Shown: positions 36,638 to 45,584, counted from the first letter of the stretch. The stretch: 64,000 bases of DNA from DATKAS01 sp963733765 (GCA_963733765.1 CAVTEI010000003.1:1302001-1366000), one strand, 5' to 3'. Notes: generated by a model from the letters alone, not told the origin. Made by a program: numbers and translations.

Positions 36638-37552
36638 ATGCGCATCGGATTGTCGGGGGGCTCGTCGAGCGTCGAGCGAATGGTGGAGCAGGCGCAGCGC
36701 GCCGAGGCCGACGGGTTCTCGACGCTCTGGTACGCCAGCGCGGTCGGTGGAGATCCGTTGGTGGCCATGGCCTTCGCGGGCAAGGCCACGACCTCGATCG
36801 AGCTCGGCACCTCGGTGCTGCAGACCTACACGTGCCATCCGGTCCTTCAGGCCAATCGCGCCGCGTCGGTCACCGCCGGGATGGGCCGGGCGGGCTTCAT
36901 CCTCGGCCTCGGGCCCTCGCACAAGCCGCCGATCGAGGACATGTTCGGTCTCTCGTACGCGACGCCGGGACGGCACACCGAGGAGTACCTGCAGGTGCTG
37001 TCACCATTGCTCCGCGGACAAGGGGTCGAGTTCCACGGCGAGGAGTTCGACGTCGTGCTCCCGGGCCCGGTGTCGTCGCCGCCCTTTCCCGTGTCCGTGA
37101 TGATCTCCGCGCTGGCGCCGCGCATGCTGCGCGTCGCCGGTGAGCTCACCGACGGCACCATCCTCTGGATGGCCAATGTCCGTGCGGTCGAGACTCACGT
37201 CGCGCCGCGCATCAACATGGCCGCGATGGATGCGGGCCGCGCCGCCCCCCGCATCGTGTGTGGACTTCCCGTCGCCGTCACCACTGACGAAGCGGAGGGG
37301 CGCAGTGTCGCGGGGCAGCTGTTCGCGGGCTACGGCGTGCTGACGAACTACCGCCGCATCCTCGACATCGGCGGGTGCGACGGACCGGCAGACGCCGCGA
37401 TCGTCGGCGACGAGGCCTCGGTGACGAAGCAGATCAACGCCCTCGCCGACGCGGGCGTGACCGACTTCTGGGCCGCCCCCTTCCCCGTCGGCGCCGACAA
37501 GAAGGCCAGCCGCCAACGCACGAACGATCTGCTGAAGACTCTCGTCGCGTAA
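36638..37552 (+). CDS. LLM-class F420-dependent oxidoreductase
   Basis: A 304-residue luciferase-like TIM-barrel oxidoreductase, probably using coenzyme F420: MRIGLSGGSSSVERMVEQAQ, then RAEADGFSTLWYA, IELGTSVLQTYTCHPVLQAN and GRAGFILGLGPSHKPPIEDM follow the family pattern. The C-terminal region ADAAIVGDEASVTKQINALA is also typical. The ATG has no ribosome site, but TACGGT ends 6 bases upstream, fitting a leaderless message. It converges with a second LLM gene across the 37.57 kb hairpin. The substrate is unknown. Confidence 0.88.
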   Translation: MRIGLSGGSSSVERMVEQAQRAEADGFSTLWYASAVGGDPLVAMAFAGKATTSIELGTSVLQTYTCHPVLQANRAASVTAGMGRAGFILGLGPSHKPPIEDMFGLSYATPGRHTEEYLQVLSPLLRGQGVEFHGEEFDVVLPGPVSSPPFPVSVMISALAPRMLRVAGELTDGTILWMANVRAVETHVAPRINMAAMDAGRAAPRIVCGLPVAVTTDEAEGRSVAGQLFAGYGVLTNYRRILDIGGCDGPADAAIVGDEASVTKQINALADAGVTDFWAAPFPVGADKKASRQRTNDLLKTLVA

Positions 37553-37572
37553 CCCCAGCGTTCCTCGGCAAT

Positions 37573-37596
37573 TAACGCGTCATTCGTGACGCGTTA
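37573..37596. terminator. Hairpin TAACGCGTCA-TTCG-TGACGCGTTA
   Basis: A perfect 10-base stem with a stable TTCG tetraloop sits midway in the 69-base convergent gap between the two LLM genes. There is no strong T tract on either side. Position indicates a bidirectional terminator or a recurring hairpin element; a near-identical core occurs at 42321-42354. Confidence 0.6.
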
Positions 37597-37621
37597 TTGA
37601 CCTGAGAACGCGGAGGGGTGG

Positions 37622-38461
37622 TTACGAAGCGCGCAGGGCGTCGGCGAGGGGTTCGACGAGCCGGACCTCGTAGGGGCCGCGCATCGAGAAGATCGCGAGA
37701 TCGACGCCGGCTTCACCGAACGCGCGCGCCCGGTCTGCGAGCTCCTTCGGATCCGCGTCGGCCGGCCACATGATGTGGACCGATCGCTTGATCGCACCCT
37801 CGTCGCGCCCGAGCGCCTCACAGTGCGACCGCAGCGTCGCGTCGAGCGTCTTCCACTCCTCGAGGTCAGGCCCGCCGGCGACGTCCCAGTGATCGGCCCA
37901 GCGCGCCACCGTGCGCAGGGTGCGTTTCGGTCCTTTGCCTCCGATGACAATCGGCAGGTGGGCCTGCAGCGGCTTGGGGTTGCAGCGCGCGTCAGTGAGC
38001 TCGTAGTAGCGCCCTTTGAAGTTCGTCACGTCGTTGGTGAGCAGCGACGAGATCACCTCGACCCCCTCGTCGAAGCGGTCGAAGCGCTCTTTCAGCGTGC
38101 CGAGCCGGATGCCGTAGGCGTTCGACTCGGGTTCGAACCAACCCGCGCCGAGACCGAGGCTGAACCGCCCCTCCGAGATGTGATCGACCGTCACCGCGGC
38201 GTTCGCCGTCACTGCGGGATGCCGATAGTGCATGCCGTTCACCATGCACCCGAGCCTCAGCCGGGTCGTCACGGCCGCGAGCGCGGCGAGCATCGCCCAG
38301 CTCTCGAGATGGGTGCCGTCCATCGGCGGGGTGAGTGGGTAGAAGTGGTCCATCGTCCACGCCGACTCGAAGAGGTCGATGTCGTCCGCGGCTCTCCAAA
38401 CCTCGAGGAACTCCGGCCAGGTGCCGTGCTGGGGTGGGGTCTTGATGGCGAAGGCGACCAT
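37622..38461 (-). CDS. LLM-class F420-dependent oxidoreductase
   Basis: A 279-residue luciferase-like oxidoreductase: FAIKTPPQHGTWPEFLEVWR at the N-terminus, SAWTMDHFYPL, the conserved RLRLGCMVNGMHYRHPAVTA and GRFSLGLGAGWFEPESNAYG, and LPIVIGGKGPKRTLRTVARW before the C-terminal helices. These are classic F420-binding LLM features. It is not especially similar to the opposing LLM protein, so the pair probably acts on different substrates. It diverges from the second Baeyer-Villiger monooxygenase. Confidence 0.9.
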   Translation of the reverse strand: MVAFAIKTPPQHGTWPEFLEVWRAADDIDLFESAWTMDHFYPLTPPMDGTHLESWAMLAALAAVTTRLRLGCMVNGMHYRHPAVTANAAVTVDHISEGRFSLGLGAGWFEPESNAYGIRLGTLKERFDRFDEGVEVISSLLTNDVTNFKGRYYELTDARCNPKPLQAHLPIVIGGKGPKRTLRTVARWADHWDVAGGPDLEEWKTLDATLRSHCEALGRDEGAIKRSVHIMWPADADPKELADRARAFGEAGVDLAIFSMRGPYEVRLVEPLADALRAS

Positions 38462-38528
38462 TCCCCGTACGATGTCACCTCAGCCAGAGCGCCGCGGGCG
38501 CATCTCACACGGCCGGAGGGGACCGACC

Positions 38529-40337
38529 TTGTCGACTGACATCGATCCGACCACGAATCGCGCCTTCGATCCGGATGCGCTACGCGAGAAATACCGCCAG
38601 GAGCGCGACAAGCGCCTGCGGCCCGACGCGAACGACCAGTACCAAGAGGTCGTCGGGCAGTTCGCTCACTACGTCGAAGATCCGTACGTCGAGCCGATCG
38701 TGCGCGACCCGCTCACCGACGAGGTCGAGGTCGTGATCATCGGCGGAGGGTTCGGCGGTCTGCTCGCCGGGGCCCGTCTCCGGGAGGCGGGCGTCAACGA
38801 CATCCGGGTGATCGAGAAGGGCGGCGACTTCGGCGGCACCTGGTACTGGAACCGGTACCCGGGCGCCATGTGCGACGTCGAGTCCTACATCTACCTGCCG
38901 CTGCTCGAAGAGGTCGGGTACGTCCCCAAGGAGAAGTACACGCACGCCCCCGAGATCCTGTCGCACAGCCGGGCCATCGGCGAGCACTACGACCTCTACG
39001 ACAACGCGCTCTTCCAGACCGAGGTCACCGAGCTGCGTTGGGACGAGCCCACGACTCGCTGGATCGTGAGCACCAACCGCGGCGACCGCATCCGCGCCCA
39101 CTACGTGTGCATGGCGAGCGGCCCGCTGCACCGGCCGAAGCTGCCGGGCATCCCCGGCATCACCGGCTACAAGGGCCACACGTTCCACACCAGCCGATGG
39201 GACTACGGGTACACCGGCGGCGACAGCGACGGCAACCTCACGGGGCTGAAGGGCAAGCGCGTCGGCATCATCGGCACGGGCGCGACCGCGGTGCAGTGCA
39301 TCCCGCACCTCGGCGAGGCTGCCGATCACCTGTACGTCTTCCAGCGCACTCCCTCGTCGATCGACGTGCGCGCGAATCGCCCGACCGACCCGGAGTGGGA
39401 GGCCAGCCTCGAGCCCGGCTGGCAGAAGCGCCGCATGGACAACTTCAACGCGCTGACCTCCGGCGGTTTCGAAGCCGAGGACCTCGTGATGGACGGCTGG
39501 ACCGACATCATCGGGAAGCTGTTGATCCTGTTGCAGCAGAACGCGAGCGGTGAGATGAACGCCGAGAGCCTCGCGACCACGATGGAGCTCGCGGACTTCG
39601 AGAAGATGGAGCAGATCCGCTCCCGAGTCGACGAGCTCGTCGAGGATCCCGAGATCGCCGAGGCGCTCAAGCCGTATTACCGGCAGTTCTGCAAGCGCCC
39701 CTGCTTCCACGACGAGTACCTCGACACGTACAACCGTCCGAACGTCACGCTCGTTGACACGCAGGGCCAAGGTGTCGAGCGCATCACCGAGAAGGGCGTG
39801 GTCGCCAACGGAGTCGAGTACGAGGTCGACTGCATCATCTTCGCGACAGGCTTCGAGGTGGGCACCGAGTTCACTCGGCGCGCCGGCTGCGAGCTCTACG
39901 GCCGCGACGGCCTCACCCTCACCGAGAAGTGGGCCGACGGGGCGTCGACGTTCCACGGCATGCACACGCGCGGGTTCCCGAACCTGTTCATCTTCAGCAT
40001 CTTGCAGTCGGGGTTCTCGGTGAACTTCCCGCACATGCTCGACGAACAGTCGCGACACATGGCGTACATCCTCAAGTACGCCGCCGACAACGACATCCGC
40101 CACATCGAGACGTCGCAAGAGGCCGAGGACAAGTGGGTGCAGACGATTCTCGACCTCGCCATCAGCCGGATGGACTTCCTCGAGTCGTGCACGCCGGGCT
40201 ACTACAACAACGAAGGGCGCCCGAGCGAGCGCAGCAGCCGCGACGGTGTGTACGGCGGCGGCTCGATCGCGTTCACCAGGATGTGGGAGGAGTGGCGCGC
40301 CAAGGGCGACCTGGAGGGCCTCGAGCTGACTCCATGA
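38529..40337 (+). CDS. Baeyer-Villiger monooxygenase (phenylacetone/steroid monooxygenase-like)
   Basis: A 602-residue type I BVMO. An N-terminal extension of about 65 residues (REKYRQERDKRLRPDANDQY) precedes VEVVIIGGGFGGLLAGARLR, then GGTWYWNRYPGAMCDVESYI. The fingerprint reads YKGHTFHTSRW, with Tyr in place of the first Phe, and the NADPH loop is VGIIGTGATAVQCIPHLGEA. Length and extension match the phenylacetone, steroid or cyclododecanone monooxygenase group rather than the shorter enzyme at 26.4 kb. The TTG start is supported by GGAGGGG 7-8 bases upstream. Ketone degradation with the neighbouring F420 enzymes is possible but unproven. Confidence 0.93.
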   Translation: MSTDIDPTTNRAFDPDALREKYRQERDKRLRPDANDQYQEVVGQFAHYVEDPYVEPIVRDPLTDEVEVVIIGGGFGGLLAGARLREAGVNDIRVIEKGGDFGGTWYWNRYPGAMCDVESYIYLPLLEEVGYVPKEKYTHAPEILSHSRAIGEHYDLYDNALFQTEVTELRWDEPTTRWIVSTNRGDRIRAHYVCMASGPLHRPKLPGIPGITGYKGHTFHTSRWDYGYTGGDSDGNLTGLKGKRVGIIGTGATAVQCIPHLGEAADHLYVFQRTPSSIDVRANRPTDPEWEASLEPGWQKRRMDNFNALTSGGFEAEDLVMDGWTDIIGKLLILLQQNASGEMNAESLATTMELADFEKMEQIRSRVDELVEDPEIAEALKPYYRQFCKRPCFHDEYLDTYNRPNVTLVDTQGQGVERITEKGVVANGVEYEVDCIIFATGFEVGTEFTRRAGCELYGRDGLTLTEKWADGASTFHGMHTRGFPNLFIFSILQSGFSVNFPHMLDEQSRHMAYILKYAADNDIRHIETSQEAEDKWVQTILDLAISRMDFLESCTPGYYNNEGRPSERSSRDGVYGGGSIAFTRMWEEWRAKGDLEGLELTP

Positions 40338-40484
40338 CACAAGGCCGCTCGGTGGCGAAGGTCACGCCATGAGCGGAACGCAAGCCGGTGTCGCCGTTGC
40401 CGCACTGGGTCTAATGTCCGCTCGCGAGCCCCCGGACTCTTCCGGACGTGGCGGGTCACCAGCAGCAACAAGGAGTACGACTAC

Positions 40485-41048
40485 ATGGCAAAGACCGCAT
40501 CTCCCGTCGACAACGGTGTCAACGTTCAAGCTCTGCTCGACGCGCGTGAGGCGCTCACCTCCGCGCCCGAAGCGGCGCAGTTCAAATGGCGCGCCTCGTG
40601 CAAGTGGGTGAACGGCACCCACAGCAGCAACTCGGTGAAGGGGTTCTTCGGCCTGGGAGCCGAGCAGAGCCACAAGACCGAGTTCTCCTTCGACGCTGAC
40701 CACCCCGAGCTCTTCGCTTCTGAGGACCTCGGCATCACGCCGGTCGAGTACGTGCTCGTCGGCCTCGCCAGCTGCCTCACCGCCGGCGTCGCCGCAGTGG
40801 CGCAGAACCGAGAGATCCAGCTGAAGTCGGTCTCCGCGACGCTCGAAGGCGACATGGACGTCCAGGGCATCCTCGGCATCGACAGCGACGTGCGCAATGG
40901 GTTCAGCGGCATCAAGGTGACCTACAACATCGACGCTGACGCGTCGCCCGAGGACATCAAGGCACTCGTCGCGCAGTCGCAGAAGCGCTCGGCGGTGTAC
41001 GACATCGTCACGAACCCGACGAACGTCACCGTCGAGGTCAACCCGTAG
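40485..41048 (+). CDS. OsmC-family protein
   Basis: A 187-residue OsmC/Ohr-fold protein. The family core TPVEYVLVGLASCLTAGVAA holds the first conserved Cys, and EDIKALVAQSQKRSAVYDIV is the region where Ohr and OsmC carry a second Cys before Pro; here it is Ser-Ala. One further Cys lies in WRASCKW. Thiol peroxidase activity by the usual Cys pair is therefore doubtful. The ATG follows AAGGAG. The 147-base gap upstream holds a possible TCTAAT promoter hexamer but no recognisable operator. Confidence 0.87.
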   Translation: MAKTASPVDNGVNVQALLDAREALTSAPEAAQFKWRASCKWVNGTHSSNSVKGFFGLGAEQSHKTEFSFDADHPELFASEDLGITPVEYVLVGLASCLTAGVAAVAQNREIQLKSVSATLEGDMDVQGILGIDSDVRNGFSGIKVTYNIDADASPEDIKALVAQSQKRSAVYDIVTNPTNVTVEVNP

Positions 41049-41074
41049 CAAATCCGATCGGCCAGGCGAGTCCC

Positions 41075-42328
41075 TTGCGTTCGACCACGACCGTCGTCAT
41101 CGGTGCGGGTCACGCAGGGCTCGCCATGAGCCGGTGTCTCTCGTCCCGATCCATCGATCACGTCGTGCTCGAACGCGGCACCGTGGCGAACACCTGGAAG
41201 ACCGAGCGGTGGGACTCGCTGCGCCTGCTGACGCCGAACTGGCAGAGCCGCCTGCCTGACTACCGCTACGACGGCGACGATCCCGACGGCTTCATGACGA
41301 TGCCCGAGGTCATCGGGTTCATCGAGGCGTACGCGCACCACGTCGCCGCACCGGTGCAGACCGAGACCACGGTGACCTCGGTGACACGCAACGACAACGG
41401 CTTCGTCGTGCGAACAGACCAGGGCGACTGGGCCGCGCCGACGGTCGTGCTGGCGAGCGGCCACTGCAACATCGCCCACATTCCTGCGGTCGCCGCGGCG
41501 CTGCCGCCGGGCATCACGACGATCACGCCCGCGCAGTACCGCACGCCCGAGCAGCTCGAAGAGGGCGGTGTGATGGTGGTTGGTGCGGCCGCGACCGGCG
41601 TCCAGCTCGCGGACGAGATCCAACGTTCGGGCCGGCCAGTGACGCTTGCCGTGAGTGGGCACGTGCGCTCGCCTCGCGTGTACCGAGGGATGGACATCCA
41701 ATGGTGGATGGACGTCACCGGGCTCAACAACGAGCGCTACGACGAGGTCGACGACGTGACCCGGGTGCGCAAGCTGCCGTCGTTCCAGCTCGCCGGCTCG
41801 CCCGATCGCCGCACGATCGACCTCAACGCCCTCACCGACATCGGTGTGCAGCTCGTCGGCAAGTTCGCTGGCATCAACGACGGCAAGGCGCAGTTCTCGG
41901 GTTCGTTGCGCAACCAGTGCGCGATGGCCGACCTCAAGCTCGGCCGTTTGCTCGACACCATCGACGAGTGGGCGGCGACGAACGCGCTCGACCGCGAGGT
42001 CGAGCTGTCACAGCGCTACGAGCCCACCCGCGTCGACGACGACCCGCTCCTCGGGATCGACCTGCGCTCCGGCGCGATCAGGACGATCATCTGGGCGACG
42101 GGCTTCCGGCCCGACTACTCGTGGCTCGACATCGACATCGTCGACCGCAAGGGCTACATCCGCCACGACGGCGGCGTGGTCACCGAGGCGCCGGGTTTGT
42201 ACTTGATGGCGATGCCGTTCCTGAGGCGGCGCAAGTCCACCCTGATCGACGGTGCGGCCGACGACGCGGCCGACCTGAGCGACCACCTCGCCGCGTACCT
42301 CGCGACCCGAGCGATCTCAGGTAGATAA
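41075..42328 (+). CDS. Flavin-containing monooxygenase / putative CzcO-like NAD(P)-binding protein
   Basis: A 417-residue two-dinucleotide-fold flavoprotein. FAD loop: TVVIGAGHAGLAMSRCLSS; then WDSLRLLTPNWQSRLPDYRY, a text typical of YUCCA/CzcO-like monooxygenases; NADPH loop: VMVVGAAATGVQLADEIQRS; ATG region: TIIWATGFRPDYSWLDID. It lacks the BVMO fingerprint. The TTG start at 41075 has no clear ribosome site and lies 26 bases after the OsmC gene, so co-transcription is likely. The stop codon lies inside the terminator hairpin. Confidence 0.88.
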   Translation: MRSTTTVVIGAGHAGLAMSRCLSSRSIDHVVLERGTVANTWKTERWDSLRLLTPNWQSRLPDYRYDGDDPDGFMTMPEVIGFIEAYAHHVAAPVQTETTVTSVTRNDNGFVVRTDQGDWAAPTVVLASGHCNIAHIPAVAAALPPGITTITPAQYRTPEQLEEGGVMVVGAAATGVQLADEIQRSGRPVTLAVSGHVRSPRVYRGMDIQWWMDVTGLNNERYDEVDDVTRVRKLPSFQLAGSPDRRTIDLNALTDIGVQLVGKFAGINDGKAQFSGSLRNQCAMADLKLGRLLDTIDEWAATNALDREVELSQRYEPTRVDDDPLLGIDLRSGAIRTIIWATGFRPDYSWLDIDIVDRKGYIRHDGGVVTEAPGLYLMAMPFLRRRKSTLIDGAADDAADLSDHLAAYLATRAISGR

Positions 42329-42354
42329 CGCGTCACTGGTGACGCGCGATCTAC
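42321..42354. terminator. Long hairpin shared by two convergent stop codons
   Basis: Arms GTAGATAACGCGTCA and TGACGCGCGATCTAC with loop CTGG pair at 13 of 15 positions. The left arm contains the TAA of the monooxygenase gene and the right arm contains the TAG of the opposing gene, so the hairpin ends both transcripts. The CGCGTCA-N4-TGACGCG core repeats that at 37573-37596. Confidence 0.65.
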
Positions 42355-42938
42355 CGAGGAACGGGGGGTTCGGCGAACGTGGGGGTGGCGCCTGCGGGCA
42401 GGCCGATCTCGAACGCGTTGAGCGTGAACGACACCAGCGCGTAGTAGCCGACCAGCGAGACGAGCTCGACCATCCCTCGATCGCCGAGGAAGTCGTGGGC
42501 GGCGGCGTAGGTCTCCGCGTCGAGGCGTCCGTCCTCGCTGAGCTGCTTCGCGGCGGCGTACACCGCGCGCTCGTCGTCCTTCGAGAGTGGTGGCTCCTCG
42601 CCGCGGCCGATTGCGTCGATCACGTCGTCGGTGACCCCGTGCTGACGGGCCATCGGCACGTGCGCCCACCACTCGAACTCAGACTTCCACCGGGCGCCGG
42701 TCGTGATGATCGCCAGCTCGAGCAAGCGACGCTCGACTGAGCTGCCCGCACGGAGCTGCCACCCGAGCTCGGCGGCGCGGCGTCCGAGCTCGGGCGCGTG
42801 CAGCCAAGGGTTGAATGGCCCTCGCAGGCCACCGTCCTCGTCGATGACGGCCGACGAGCGAGTGGAGACGATCAAGTCCCACAGGGCTCCTCCCGTCTCG
42901 TCCAAGTCGTCGCGTCGGAGGGGAGGAAGTCGGCTCAT
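42351..42938 (-). CDS. Carboxymuconolactone decarboxylase-family (AhpD-like) protein
   Basis: A 195-residue all-helical CMD-family protein: GPFNPWLHAPELGRRAAELG, VERRLLELAIITTGARWKSE, then FEWWAHVPMARQHGVTDDVI. Where AhpD peroxidases have a CxxC motif this protein has GARWKSEFEWW without Cys, so a redox role of the AhpD type is unlikely. Similar proteins accompany ring-cleavage or lactone pathways. The ATG overlaps the cyclase stop (ATGA), forming a two-gene operon. Confidence 0.87.
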   Translation of the reverse strand: MSRLPPLRRDDLDETGGALWDLIVSTRSSAVIDEDGGLRGPFNPWLHAPELGRRAAELGWQLRAGSSVERRLLELAIITTGARWKSEFEWWAHVPMARQHGVTDDVIDAIGRGEEPPLSKDDERAVYAAAKQLSEDGRLDAETYAAAHDFLGDRGMVELVSLVGYYALVSFTLNAFEIGLPAGATPTFAEPPVPR

Positions 42939-43594
42939 GCTGCGATCATCGCGAACGCGCGGACGGGAAACGTCCCGAAGCCGCTCACCTTCGGCGGCAC
43001 CGCGAAGAAACGAGCGCCCTGGTCGGGCAGCTCGCCGAGGTTCGTGAGGTGCTCGACGATCGGGACACCGGCGCCGAGCAAGCCGTGATGCGCGGGTCGG
43101 CGCAGGTTTGCCATCGAGTCGATGTTCACCGAGTCGATGCCGGCCAAGGTGACCCCACGGGCGAGCAGCTCGTCGATCACCGCCGCGGTCAGGTGGGGCG
43201 CGGGCTTGCCGTAGTCCGGGGTGCGCCAGTGGCGATCCCAACCGGTGTGGAACAGCACCGCCGCCCCCTCGAGCGACACGGACGGCAACGCGTCGACGCC
43301 GATGCCGCCCGCCGTCCCCTCGCAGCGCACGACGACCGCGGGCAGATCGGCCAGCTGGGTGAGCGCGAGCCCGGCGAGGTCAGCACCCTCCGCATAGAAG
43401 TGGAACGGGCTGTCGACGTACGTGCCCGTGTTCGCCACCATGTCGATCCGCCCGATGTGGAACGAGACGCCCCCTTCCAAGCGCTGAGCTGTCTCCTCGC
43501 GGCCGAGGTGCGTCGTGATCGTCGGGCCCGGCAGACCCGGGTAGGTCGTCATCCCGTCGACGATCTCGTGGCTGAGGTCGATGAGCTGTGCCAT
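42935..43594 (-). CDS. Cyclase / kynurenine formamidase-like metal hydrolase
   Basis: A 219-residue member of the cyclase family (PF04199). Opening: LIDLSHEIVDGMTTYPGLPG. The metal motif reads ANTGTYVDSPFHFYAEG, with Asn at the first His position as seen in many members, and later DSVNIDSM and GAGVPIVEHLTNLGEL are characteristic. Kynurenine formamidase, isatin hydrolase and polyketide-cyclase-like activities share this fold. The ATG is preceded by TAGAGT with 6 bases between, arguing for a leaderless mRNA. It diverges from the aminotransferase gene. Confidence 0.88.
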   Translation of the reverse strand: MAQLIDLSHEIVDGMTTYPGLPGPTITTHLGREETAQRLEGGVSFHIGRIDMVANTGTYVDSPFHFYAEGADLAGLALTQLADLPAVVVRCEGTAGGIGVDALPSVSLEGAAVLFHTGWDRHWRTPDYGKPAPHLTAAVIDELLARGVTLAGIDSVNIDSMANLRRPAHHGLLGAGVPIVEHLTNLGELPDQGARFFAVPPKVSGFGTFPVRAFAMIAA

Positions 43595-43635
43595 TCGAAA
43601 ACTCTAAGGTCGCCGCCTGGGCGAGACTGTCGGCG

Positions 43636-44803
43636 ATGACTGAGCGGGTGCCCTACCTCAACTCCCGCCTGCAGGGATTCGGCACGACGATCTTCGCCGA
43701 GATGTCCGCGCTCGCCACCGAGACCGGTTCGATCAACCTCGGACAGGGCTTCCCAGACACCGACGGGCCACGGGAGGTGTTGCAGGAGGCGATCGACGCG
43801 ATCCGTCGGGGCGAGAACCAGTACCCGCCCGGGCCCGGCACTGCCGACCTGCGCCACGCCATCGCCGATCACCAACGGCACTGGTACGGCCTCGAGCACG
43901 ACCCCGACACCGACGTGCTCGTCACCGCGGGCGCGACCGAGGCGATCGCTGCCTCCTTGCTCGCGTTGTGCGAGCCGGGCGACGAGGTCGTTGCGTTCGA
44001 GCCCTACTACGACTCCTACGCGGCGTGCATCGCGATGGCGGGCGCGCAGCACCGGCTCGTGCAGCTTCGTCCGCCGAGGTACGCGTTCGATCCGCAGGCG
44101 CTCCGCGACGCAGTGACACCGCGCACCCGGCTGTTGCTCATCAATTCCCCGCACAACCCGACCGGCAAGGTGCTGTCACGCGATGAGCTCGAGATCATCG
44201 CCAGTATCTGCATCGAGCACGACCTGATCGCGGTGACCGACGAGGTGTACGAGCACATCGTGTTCGACGGCGAGCACATCCCGCTCGCGACGTTGCCGGG
44301 GATGCGAGATCGCGTGCTCACCATCTCCTCGGGCGGTAAGTCGTTCTCGTGTACGGGCTGGAAGATCGGCTGGGTGTGCGGTCCCGCGGCGCTCGTGCGC
44401 GCGGTGCGCACCGCCAAGCAGTTCCTCACCTATGTGAACGGAGGGCCCTTCCAACCCGCAATCGCGGTGGGACTCCGGTTGCCCGACGACCGCATCAACG
44501 CGCTCGGTCTCGAGCTGAAGGAGAAGCGTGATCGCCTTTCCGCCGGCTTGGCGAGCGCCGGGCTCACGGTGTTCCCGCCGTCCGGCACCTACTTCGTGAC
44601 GGTCGACATCCGTTCGTTGGGCGAGGACGACGGCTACGCGTTCTGTCGCTCACTCCCGGCGCGGTGCGGGGTGGTCGCGGTGCCCAACGTCGTCTTCTAC
44701 GACGACGTACGTGGCCGGGAAGCCGCTCGTGCGCTTCGCGTTCTGCAAGAAGATGGACGTCATCGACGAGGCGGTCGAGCGCCTCCAGAAGCTGAACCGG
44801 TGA
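43636..44803 (+). CDS. Class I/II PLP aminotransferase (glutamine transaminase/DapC-like), one frame slip
   Basis: A fold-type I aminotransferase of about 389 residues. Markers: GSINLGQGFPDTDGPREVLQ at the N-terminus, QYPPGPGTADLRHAIADHQ, LLLINSPHNPTGKVLSRDEL, the PLP Asp/Tyr in AVTDEVYEHIVFDGEH and the Lys loop ISSGGKSFSCTGWKIGWVCG. The frame slips near 44708; the true end VAGKPLVRFAFCKKMDVIDE continues to the TGA at 44801. The family covers glutamine transaminase K / kynurenine aminotransferase and N-succinyldiaminopimelate aminotransferase. The adjacent omega-amidase favours a glutamine transaminase. The next gene starts 11 bases later. Confidence 0.88.
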
Positions 44804-44813
44804 GGGGGATGCG

Positions 44814-45575
44814 GTGAAGGTCGCAGCGATCCAGCACGACATCGTCTGGGAAGACCCGCTCGCCAACTTCGTCCATCTGGCGCCGATGATCGGTGAGGCG
44901 GCGGCCGCCGGCGCCCGGCTCGCCGTGCTCACCGAGATGTACTCGACCGGCTTCTCGATGGCCGCCGAGCGCATCGCCGAGCCGATGAACGGACCCAGCA
45001 CCGAGTTCCTGGTCGAGCAAGCGGCGATGCGCGACATCTGGGTGTGTGGCTCTCTGCCCGAGCGAGGGCCCGGCGACGCGCGACCTTCGAACTGCCTCGT
45101 GCTCGCCGGCCCCGATGGCACGATGCACCGGTACCGAAAGATCCATCCGTTCTCGTACGCCGGCGAGCACGAGCACTACGCCGCGGGCGACAAGCACGTC
45201 ACGGTGATGGTCGAGGGCGTGAGGCTCAGTCTGTTCGTTTGCTACGACCTGCGTTTCGCCGACGAGTTCTGGGCGGTCGCGCGTGACACCGACTGCTACG
45301 TGGTCGTCGCGAACTGGCCCTCGCCCCGCCGTGAGCACTGGCGCGCGCTGGCCCGGGCCCGCGCGATCGAGAACCAGGCCTACGTCGTGTGCGTGAACCG
45401 CGTCGGGTCGGGCGACGGGCTCGACTACACGGGCGACAGCGCGGTCATCGACCCGATGGGCGGGGTGGCCGAGCTCGAGGGCGCCGAGGAGGGATTGCTC
45501 ATCGCGGACGTGGATCCCGCCGTCGTCGCGGACACACGCGCCCGCTTCCCCTTCCTCGTCGACCGAAGGACCTAG
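44814..45575 (+). CDS. Omega-amidase-like carbon-nitrogen hydrolase
   Basis: A nitrilase-superfamily amidase of 253 residues. The catalytic triad is visible as Glu in LAVLTEMYSTGFSMAAERIA, Lys in YRKIHPFSYAGEHEHY and Cys in LSLFVCYDLRFADEFWAVAR. TEMYSTGFS and CYDLRF are characteristic of the YafV/Nit2 omega-amidase branch, which hydrolyses alpha-ketoglutaramate or ketosuccinamate to the keto acid plus ammonia. It follows the aminotransferase gene by 11 bases, matching the known glutamine transaminase-omega-amidase route. GTG start. Confidence 0.88.
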   Translation: MKVAAIQHDIVWEDPLANFVHLAPMIGEAAAAGARLAVLTEMYSTGFSMAAERIAEPMNGPSTEFLVEQAAMRDIWVCGSLPERGPGDARPSNCLVLAGPDGTMHRYRKIHPFSYAGEHEHYAAGDKHVTVMVEGVRLSLFVCYDLRFADEFWAVARDTDCYVVVANWPSPRREHWRALARARAIENQAYVVCVNRVGSGDGLDYTGDSAVIDPMGGVAELEGAEEGLLIADVDPAVVADTRARFPFLVDRRT

Positions 45576-45584
45576 GGAGGCACC

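Noticed and set aside
38580..40340. A 586-codon open frame antisense to the second Baeyer-Villiger monooxygenase
   Set aside because: Low-complexity Val/Asp/Leu-rich translation with no domain. Long antisense frames are expected opposite GC-rich coding DNA, and the + strand gene has full motif support.
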